A DNA stretch of 64,000 bases from Aquitalea magnusonii (GTDB lineage: Bacteria > Pseudomonadota > Gammaproteobacteria > Burkholderiales > Chromobacteriaceae). A program made the position numbers and the translations under genes. Below the pieces are notes generated by a model. The model saw only the letters and a list, made by a program, of their open reading frames with translations. It had not been told where the DNA came from and did not search any database. The stretch spans positions 3,472,001 to 3,536,000 of the forward strand of contig NZ_AP018823.1 of the NCBI RefSeq assembly GCF_002217795.2. Direction: 5' to 3'. Positions 57,977-64,000 of the stretch are shown here, piece by piece (the first letter of the stretch is position 1; the number at the start of each line of letters is the position of its first letter).

Positions 57977-58031
57977 ATTTCACACCTGGGCAGCCACGCT
58001 GCGCAAAAAATGAAAACCGACAGACCGTCAC

Positions 58032-59072
58032 TCAGGCAGACAAACGCTGCAGCAGGCGCTTCACGGGGGCCGGCAAACCGGCATCCAGTGCCTGGGACAC
58101 GGGCAGCCACTGCCCGGCGGTCTCTTGCACCCGGTTGGCATGCAGCGTATCCAGCCGCACCGGCACCGGGGTAATGATCAAGCGAAAATGGGTAAACACA
58201 TGTTCCAGCTCCGGCCAGGAGGGCAGCACATCGCCACGGCCCTGCGCGGCCAGCCAACTTTCCACCGCCGCGCTATCAGCCAATTCCGGCAAGGATAACA
58301 AGCCGCCCCAGATGCCGGTGGGCGGCCTGCGCTCCAGCCACACCTTATCGCCATGCTGCGCCAGCAACATGACGGTGTGACGGGTGGGCACGGCCTTCTT
58401 GGGGCGCGGCGTGGGCAGCACATGGGTCAGCCCCTGACGGGCCGCCACGCAGCCATCCACCATCGGACACACCGTGCAGGCCGGCTTGCGACCACACACG
58501 GTAGCTCCCAGATCCATCAGGCCCTGGGTGTAGGCAGTCATCTGCGCAGCGTCAGCCGGCAGCAAGGATTCTGCCAGCGTCCACAGCCGGTTTTCCACTG
58601 CCTTCTCACCCGGAAAACCGCTGATGCCGAAGCAGCGCGTCAACACGCGTTTGACATTGCCATCCAGAATGGTTTCGCGCCGGCCAAAAGCGAAGGCGGC
58701 AATTGCGGCGGCGGTAGAGCGCCCGACACCGGGCAGACGCTGAATATCCTCGCGCAGATCAGGAAAGCGACCGCCAAACTCATCCATCACCATGCGCGCC
58801 GCCTTGTGCAGATTGCGCGCCCGGCTGTAATAGCCAAGGCCGCTCCACAAGGCCAGCACCTCATCGGCAGACGCTGCCGCCAGGCTGGCCACGTCAGGAA
58901 AATGCTGCAAGAAGCGGGCGTAATAGCCCAGCACCGCAGTCACCTGCGTTTGCTGCAACATGATCTCGGACAGCCATACCCGGTACGGGTCACTCACCTG
59001 CCAGGGCAGATCGTGCCGGCCGTGCTGTTCCTGCCAGGCCACCAGACGGGTGGCAAATGAATCCTGCAACAT
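58032..59072 (-). CDS. mutY: Adenine DNA glycosylase MutY
   Basis: This 346-residue enzyme removes A mispaired with 8-oxoG. The catalytic Glu is in WLSEIMLQQTQV, the HhH motif in LPGVGRSTAAAIAAFAFG, the catalytic Asp in ILDGNVKRVLTR, and the four Fe-S cysteines in CGRKPACTVCPMVDGC. The C-terminal Nudix-like domain recognises 8-oxoG. ATG 59072 gives the usual N terminus; an upstream in-frame start adds 26 residues unlike MutY. A 55-bp gap separates it from relA. Confidence 0.95.
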   Translation of the reverse strand: MLQDSFATRLVAWQEQHGRHDLPWQVSDPYRVWLSEIMLQQTQVTAVLGYYARFLQHFPDVASLAAASADEVLALWSGLGYYSRARNLHKAARMVMDEFGGRFPDLREDIQRLPGVGRSTAAAIAAFAFGRRETILDGNVKRVLTRCFGISGFPGEKAVENRLWTLAESLLPADAAQMTAYTQGLMDLGATVCGRKPACTVCPMVDGCVAARQGLTHVLPTPRPKKAVPTRHTVMLLAQHGDKVWLERRPPTGIWGGLLSLPELADSAAVESWLAAQGRGDVLPSWPELEHVFTHFRLIITPVPVRLDTLHANRVQETAGQWLPVSQALDAGLPAPVKRLLQRLSA

Positions 59073-59202
59073 GGCAAAGCCGCGCCAAAACAAAAGGGAA
59101 CCGGACATGCTACCTGAAAGACGGAGCAGCACCAAGCAGTGCGCCTGCAAATAAGGTAAAATGGAAGATTGCTTAAAGCTTGCTTATCTGAAGGATGTAC
59201 CC

Positions 59203-62118
59203 ATGGCCACTTTCCGTTCACGCCAGCGCGCCAATCTGCGCCGCGATGTCAGCAGCAGCGACACCTCCTCCGCTCAGCCTGCCGCTGGTAGTGCCGCCGC
59301 ACCCGCCGATGGCACGGCCAAGGGACCCATCATCCAGAAAAAGGCCCCGTCTGCCGATGGCCCGCGCGATCCTTACTCCTCGCGCCGTCCGGCAGCAGGC
59401 CAGCCGCCACGCCAGGGTGAACAGCGCCGCTTTGATGCGCGTGACGGCGAACGCAAGCCGTTCAACCGTGACGATCGTGAACGCAAGCCCTACCCGCCAC
59501 GTGATGGCGAGCCGCGCCGTTTCGATGCGCGTGACGGCGAACGCAAGCCATTCAACCGTGACGACCGCGAGCGCAAACCGTTCAACCGTGACGACCGCGA
59601 ACGCAAGCCCTATCCGCCACGTGATGGCGAGCCGCGCCGTTTCGATGCACGTGACGGCGAACGCAAACCGTTCAACCGCGACGACCGCGAGCGCAAGCCT
59701 TACCCGCCGCGTGATGGCGAGCCGCGCCGTTTCGATGCCCGTGATGGCGAGCGCAAACCGTTCAACCGTGACGATCGTGAACGCAAGCCCTACCCGCCAC
59801 GCGAAGGCGAGCCGCGCCGTTTCGAGCCGCGTGATGGCGAGCGCAAACCGTTCAACCGTGACGACCGCGAACGCAAGCCCTATCCGCCACGCGACGGCGA
59901 GCCGCGCCGTTTCGATGCCCGTGACGGCGAACGCAAACCGTTCAACCGCGACGACCGCGAGCGCAAGCCCTATCCGCCACGCGAACGCGATGCCTCGGCA
60001 CCGCGCAGCCTGCATCCGGCCGACAACCGTGGCGATCTGCATGAATCGCGCCGCCCGGATGGCGAGCGCAGCTATCAGCGTGACCGCGGCCCGTCCGGCC
60101 GCAAACCGCTGAACAGCCAGCCGGATCGCCAGATCGAGCACAAACCTCATGTGCCGCGTCATGTGGAACGCGACACTCCGGCCGCCACGCCGACCATTCC
60201 GGCAGCCGAGCAAGGCCCGCGCAAGCTGTTTGCCAAGCCGGCCGAGCGTCGTGAAGACAGCGCACCGCGTGACAACCGCTTCCGCCGTGACGAGCAGCCG
60301 CGTGAGCAGTCGCCGCGCCGCTTCGAGCGCAATGATGCCGCCCGTCACTACGATCCGGAAATCCTGCCGGCACCGGCTGCCGAACGGGAAAACCGCTTCC
60401 GCCGCGACGAACCGGCGCAGGAAAACGCACCGCGCAAGCTGTTCTCCAAACCAGCCGAACGCCGGGAAGACAGCGCGCCACGTGATAACCGCTTCCGCCG
60501 TGACGAGCAGCCACGGGAAGAGGCCCCGCGCCGCGTGGAACGCAATGATGCGGCCAGCTATTACGACCCGGAAATCCTGCCTGCACCGGCTGCCGAACGG
60601 GAAAACCGCTTCCGCCGCGACGAACCCGCGCAGGAAAACGCACCACGCAAGCTGTTCTCCAAACCGGCAGATCGCCGGGAAGACAGCGCACCGCGTGAGC
60701 GCATCCAGCGCGAGGAGAGCCCGCGTCGCGATGCCCGTCATGAACGCAGTTGGGAACCGCGCGAGCGCGGCAACTCCCCGGCCAGCCTCAAGCCCTTCGA
60801 CAACAAACACCGCATGGAGCGCGACCCGCGCCAGCACGATAGCCGCCAGGCCAGAAGTGCGGACAAACCGGCATGGAACGACAAGCTGGCCGCGCAAGCG
60901 GTGTATGCGCTGACCGGCCTGCGCGACAAGCAACTGGCCTTGTTCGCTCCCTGCCCGCGCGGCCTGGAAATGACGCTGGTGGCCGAACTGAACGCACTGG
61001 GTGCCAACGATGTCAGCAAGGTGGACGGCGGGGTAGCCTTCCGTGGCGACGCCGACATCATGATGAAGGCCAACCTGCACAGCCGCACTGCCAGCCGCGT
61101 GCTGCTGAAGCTGGCCGAAGGCGCTTACCAGCAGGAAAGCGACATCTACCAGTTGGCGATGCAGATCGACTGGCCGCGCTGGTTCGATGTATCGCGCAGC
61201 ATCAAGGTAAAAACCGATGCCATCGGCGCACAGCTGCGCAGCCTGGATTTTGTGTCGCTCAAGGTAAAGGACGCCGTGTGCGACCGCTTCCGTCAGGCCA
61301 ATGCCGGTCGTCCCAATGTGGACACCCGCACACCGGACATGCGCATCCACACCTTCCTCACCCGCGACCATGCCACCATTTATCTGGATACCAGCGGCGA
61401 ACCGCTGTTCAAGCGCGGCTGGCGTGAAGAAACCGGGGAAGCCCCGCTGCGGGAAAACCTGGCGGCCGGCATTCTGCTGATTGCCGGTTACGATGGCAGC
61501 CAGCCCTTGCTGGACCCGATGTGCGGCAGCGGCACCTTCCTGGTGGAAGCGGCCGACATCGCACTCAAACGCGCGCCGGGTCGCAACCGCCGCTTTGGTT
61601 TCCAGCGCCTGCGCGAATTTGACGCCCTGTCCTGGGAAGCGCTGCTGAGCGAAGCCCGCGCTGCCGAACTGCCGGTGCGCAATCTGGCCATCAAGGGCAG
61701 CGATCGCGCCCGCAACATGCTGCCGGTGGCCCGTGCCAACCTGCAACGCGCAGGCCTGGCCGATGCCATCGAGCTGCAGGCACAAGACGTGCTGCAAGCA
61801 CGGCCGTTTGCCGATAGCGGCTTCATTGTCACCAACCCGCCTTATGGCGTGCGCATGGACGAGCAGGACGCGCTGGCCGAGCTGTACCCGCAGTTGGGTG
61901 ACTGGCTGAAGGCCCACTTTGCCGGCTGGACTGCCCACTTCTTTACCGGCGACTTGCGCCTGTCCGACCTGATCCACCTGTCGGTCAAGCGCCGCACCCC
62001 GCTGTTCAACGGCTCCCTGCCCTGCCGCCTGTTTGCCATCCCCATGGTGGCCGGCAGCGCCCGCCGCGAGAAACCGGCGGCAGATGATGCCAACGCGGAT
62101 GACAGCATTGCCGAATAA
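59203..62118 (+). CDS. rlmL: RlmL-like 23S rRNA methyltransferase with long Arg-rich repeat N terminus
   Basis: This 971-residue protein is a fusion of two unlike halves. Residues 1-555 are Arg/Asp/Glu/Pro-rich and almost surely disordered, built from a 30-residue repeat (residues 75-261) and a 71-residue repeat (340-499). The last ~415 residues form a THUMP-containing SAM-dependent methyltransferase (PRGLEMTLVAELNALG..., DPMCGSGTFLVEAAD near 771, catalytic NPPYG near 878). This half matches the N-terminal m2G2445 methyltransferase of RlmL; the RlmK half is absent. ATG 59203 has AAGGA 8 bp upstream; an earlier ATG (59161) is less likely. The charged tail may bind rRNA non-specifically or promote condensates. 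Confidence 0.85.
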   Translation: MATFRSRQRANLRRDVSSSDTSSAQPAAGSAAAPADGTAKGPIIQKKAPSADGPRDPYSSRRPAAGQPPRQGEQRRFDARDGERKPFNRDDRERKPYPPRDGEPRRFDARDGERKPFNRDDRERKPFNRDDRERKPYPPRDGEPRRFDARDGERKPFNRDDRERKPYPPRDGEPRRFDARDGERKPFNRDDRERKPYPPREGEPRRFEPRDGERKPFNRDDRERKPYPPRDGEPRRFDARDGERKPFNRDDRERKPYPPRERDASAPRSLHPADNRGDLHESRRPDGERSYQRDRGPSGRKPLNSQPDRQIEHKPHVPRHVERDTPAATPTIPAAEQGPRKLFAKPAERREDSAPRDNRFRRDEQPREQSPRRFERNDAARHYDPEILPAPAAERENRFRRDEPAQENAPRKLFSKPAERREDSAPRDNRFRRDEQPREEAPRRVERNDAASYYDPEILPAPAAERENRFRRDEPAQENAPRKLFSKPADRREDSAPRERIQREESPRRDARHERSWEPRERGNSPASLKPFDNKHRMERDPRQHDSRQARSADKPAWNDKLAAQAVYALTGLRDKQLALFAPCPRGLEMTLVAELNALGANDVSKVDGGVAFRGDADIMMKANLHSRTASRVLLKLAEGAYQQESDIYQLAMQIDWPRWFDVSRSIKVKTDAIGAQLRSLDFVSLKVKDAVCDRFRQANAGRPNVDTRTPDMRIHTFLTRDHATIYLDTSGEPLFKRGWREETGEAPLRENLAAGILLIAGYDGSQPLLDPMCGSGTFLVEAADIALKRAPGRNRRFGFQRLREFDALSWEALLSEARAAELPVRNLAIKGSDRARNMLPVARANLQRAGLADAIELQAQDVLQARPFADSGFIVTNPPYGVRMDEQDALAELYPQLGDWLKAHFAGWTAHFFTGDLRLSDLIHLSVKRRTPLFNGSLPCRLFAIPMVAGSARREKPAADDANADDSIAE
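59425..59985 (+). repeat. Tandem 90-bp coding repeats (30-residue unit), six copies
   Basis: The unit RRFDARDGERKPFNRDDRER plus KPYPPRDGEP begins at 59425, 59515, 59635, 59725, 59815 and 59905. Copy 2 is 120 bp because it contains an extra FNRDDRERKP. Copies differ mostly at synonymous positions. All steps are multiples of 30 bp, so gain or loss keeps the frame. Confidence 0.95.
60220..60699 (+). repeat. Tandem 213-bp coding repeats (71-residue unit), two full copies plus a partial
   Basis: Units start at 60220 and 60433, with a partial third from 60646. Each begins RKLF(A/S)KPAERREDSAP and includes YDPEILPAPAAERENRFRRD. The second array lies in the same disordered half of the methyltransferase. 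Confidence 0.92.
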
Positions 62119-62133
62119 GACGCATTAGCCACA

Positions 62134-62168
62134 ATGGACAAGGCCCGGCATTGCCGGGCCTTGTCCAT
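62134..62168 (+). terminator. Long hairpin after the methyltransferase gene
   Basis: A perfect 16-bp stem (62134-62149 with 62153-62168) around ATT, followed by CTTCATCTTCGTTT. T-content is moderate. It lies between two convergent genes. Confidence 0.7.
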
Positions 62169-62217
62169 CTTCATCTTCGTTTACACCACAACAGGCTAGC
62201 CGTCTTGCCGTCATGCA

Positions 62218-63174
62218 TTACACCTCCAGGGCGGCCCTCTCTGCGCACCACTGGACAAGATAGCCACCCGACACAATAAGGCAGATAGCAAGCAACTCGA
62301 ATGAGTGGGGCATGCGCGCATCCAGCATATAACCGTAGGCAAGCGCAAAAATGGTCTCAAGACACAGCACTCGCCCTGCCACGATGCTGGAAATATGGCG
62401 TGACGCCACATTCCACAACCACATTGCCACATAAGAAACAAAGACACCCAAGAACACCACGCCAAGCATGAAGGCAACTAAGCTGTCGGCAGAATAAGCT
62501 GTGAACACCGACATATCATGGCCGACGAATACATAGGCAAAGAGCCCAAGCAGGAGGCTTTGCAATAAGGCGCAAACGCCCAACAAACCCGCCCAGCGCA
62601 ATGAAGAAATACCGATATTCGACTTAAGAAAGCGGGCATTAGCAATGCAATAGATTGTAAGCAACAACAAAGCCAGCAATGAAAAAACAATGCCGTGAAC
62701 ATGATCAGCATTAAGCGCCAGGCCTGATGCATCATTCACATTCAAAAGATTAATCAATACAATCCCAAAAATAATCAAACCAATACCTGGCAGCAAGCCA
62801 AGCACTGACTTGCCCTTGTCTTGACATGCACCAAACAGGATAACAGAAACAGGCAACAAGCCAATAATCAGCGCTGGATAGACAAAACCACTATATTTGA
62901 CACCCAAGGTCAAGAAAAGATAATAACCCACATTACCACAAAATGAGATTACATTTGCCACCATGAAAATAGGCAATGAAATTCTGGCATTACCCAAGCC
63001 GAACAACAGCAAAACAGCAATTGAAGTAACACCATATACCAAATAACGAAAAATGGTGATCAACTCCGAAGGAAAGTCATGCAAGACATACGGAACAATA
63101 AAGGCCGCACCCCACAAAGCATTCGCACCAACTCCTAGTGCCACATAGAAATTTGCATGCACATCACGGGCCAT
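62218..63174 (-). CDS. DMT-superfamily (EamA-like) transporter
   Basis: This 318-residue protein has about ten membrane helices and the two-repeat layout of EamA/DMT exporters (ALWGAAFIVPYVL in helix 1; LKYSGFVYPALI-type segments later). The DNA is noticeably AT-richer than its neighbours and is flanked by AT-rich intergenic DNA (63175-63378), suggesting later acquisition. Substrate unknown; possibly an amino acid or metabolite. No regulator is adjacent. Confidence 0.8.
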   Translation of the reverse strand: MARDVHANFYVALGVGANALWGAAFIVPYVLHDFPSELITIFRYLVYGVTSIAVLLLFGLGNARISLPIFMVANVISFCGNVGYYLFLTLGVKYSGFVYPALIIGLLPVSVILFGACQDKGKSVLGLLPGIGLIIFGIVLINLLNVNDASGLALNADHVHGIVFSLLALLLLTIYCIANARFLKSNIGISSLRWAGLLGVCALLQSLLLGLFAYVFVGHDMSVFTAYSADSLVAFMLGVVFLGVFVSYVAMWLWNVASRHISSIVAGRVLCLETIFALAYGYMLDARMPHSFELLAICLIVSGGYLVQWCAERAALEV

Positions 63175-63378
63175 GGCACCAAACTCCTGTAATGAAATAG
63201 TTGAGCACGTATTTCAAAATTAACGAGAATGCAATTTTGAAAAATGATAATCAACAACCCATTTCAACCACTCCAACAACCACTTAATTGCAATAGCATT
63301 TTTCCCAAAAACTAACTATCAATAAAATTGCTGTCACTATAGACAGAACATCACCGCCACCAACACGTCGACACCACC
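63175..63378. other. AT-rich intergenic region between the DMT transporter and marC-type gene
   Basis: About 200 bp of markedly AT-rich DNA separating divergent genes. It should hold both promoters, but I see no confident -35/-10 pair and no dyad. Confidence 0.5.
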
Positions 63379-63984
63379 ATGCAAACTTCTTTCATTTCCG
63401 CCACGGTCTTGCTGATCCTGATTACCGATCCGCTGGGCAATATTCCGCTGTTCATCTCCGCGCTCAAGCAGGTAAAACCGGAGCGCCGCAAGAAAGTGGT
63501 GTACCGCGAGTGCCTGATTGCTTTTCTGGTGTTGCTGACCTTCATGTTCTTCGGTCGCAATTTTCTGGACGTGATGCACCTGACCGATCAGTCGATGCAG
63601 GTGGCAGGCGGGGTGATTCTGTTTCTGATTGCACTGAAGATGATTTTCCCCAGCGAGGGTGGCAGCGTGTTCGGCAGCGACAAGATGCATGGCGAACCCT
63701 TTATCGTGCCGATTGCCATTCCGCTGATTGCCGGGCCTTCTGCCATGGCCACGGTATTGCTGATGTCCACCCGCGAACCGTCGCGCATGCTGGAATGGAT
63801 AGGGGCGCTCACCATCTGCATGCTGGTGACTACCGTGGTGTTCCTGTTTTCCGGACGCTTGCAAAAGCTGCTGGGCGAACAGGCCATTACTGCACTGGAA
63901 CGCCTGATGGGACTGGTGCTGACCGCGATTTCGATTGAAATGCTATTGGGTGGGGTAGCGTCTTATATTCGCCAGTTTCATTGA
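63379..63984 (+). CDS. MarC/YhgN-family membrane protein
   Basis: This 201-residue inner-membrane protein has six hydrophobic segments and the MarC-family sequence MQTSFISATVLLILITDPLGNIPLF, with PIAIPLIAGPSAMATVLL in the second half. Despite the name, MarC proteins are not established drug exporters and have no defined substrate. It ends 16 bp before the window edge and is complete. Confidence 0.9.
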   Translation: MQTSFISATVLLILITDPLGNIPLFISALKQVKPERRKKVVYRECLIAFLVLLTFMFFGRNFLDVMHLTDQSMQVAGGVILFLIALKMIFPSEGGSVFGSDKMHGEPFIVPIAIPLIAGPSAMATVLLMSTREPSRMLEWIGALTICMLVTTVVFLFSGRLQKLLGEQAITALERLMGLVLTAISIEMLLGGVASYIRQFH

Positions 63985-64000
63985 GTGGCAAGAAACACTG

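Noticed and set aside
56090..58174. 694-codon open frame antisense to relA
   Set aside because: Shadow of a conserved gene; no domain, no start signal.
59425..59985. Regular repeats as a possible CRISPR array
   Set aside because: The repeats are in-frame coding units with no unique spacers; the period matches a 30-residue protein repeat.
59218..61977. A 919-codon open frame antisense to the methyltransferase gene
   Set aside because: It mirrors the repeat-rich, GC-skewed coding strand. It has no recognisable domain, no ribosome-binding site, and lies opposite a well-supported gene.

Overview
The window looks like a chromosomal core segment of a betaproteobacterium. Its GC content is high (about 60% by eye), and it carries Neisseriales-type gene neighbourhoods. 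The protein sequences and gene order suggest the Chromobacteriaceae (Chromobacterium, Aquitalea, Vogesella or a relative). That placement comes from recognising families, not from a database search. I see no rRNA, tRNA, CRISPR array, insertion sequence, prophage or replication origin. About 60 genes are supported, nearly all complete; only trmJ at the left edge is cut.

Layout, left to right. 1-8.3 kb: trmJ/suhB divergent pair, a secreted metallo-beta-lactamase/MoaF-like fusion, an autoregulated MarR gene, a solute-binding protein, a SemiSWEET plus glycerophosphodiesterase pair, and a cyanide-insensitive-type cytochrome bd operon headed by its own GbsR-like regulator. 8.5-19 kb: mutS, two tandem paralogues of unknown function, and an isocitrate node made of aceK, rluE, a monomeric NADP-isocitrate dehydrogenase and a separate dimeric isocitrate dehydrogenase. 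19-25 kb: LysR/mdtH divergent pair, a cold-shock gene, clpS-clpA and xerD. 25-30 kb: the rpsP-rimM-trmD-rplS operon and a Pat-type acetyltransferase. 30.6-35.2 kb: nadA, then surE-pcm-nlpD-rpoS.

35.3-49.3 kb: MoxR-DUF58-TgpA transglutaminase operon, a histone-deacetylase-like enzyme, plsY/folB, a hotdog thioesterase, truncated haemoglobin, purT, dadA, cheR, erpA, argC and a chemoreceptor. 49.6-55.2 kb: rplM-rpsI, a strong candidate small RNA, and the deoCABD nucleoside salvage operon. 55.3-59.1 kb: mutY-relA-NUDIX. 59.2-64 kb: an RlmL-like rRNA methyltransferase with a very long arginine-rich repeat-built N-terminal half, an AT-richer DMT transporter, and a MarC-family membrane protein.

Themes are central carbon control (two isocitrate dehydrogenases with AceK, Pat acetylation), oxygen-responsive respiration (an FNR-type box over the cyd promoter), stress and stationary phase (RpoS, RelA, ClpAP, NlpD), repair (MutS, MutY), and translation. 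The most novel-looking items are: a roughly 105-nt candidate small RNA with two anti-Shine-Dalgarno CCUCC motifs between deoD and rplM; the unknown tandem paralogue pair between mutS and aceK; and the repeat-expanded methyltransferase. Coordinates of promoters, operators and terminators were read by eye from motif spacing and dyad symmetry and have no experimental support.
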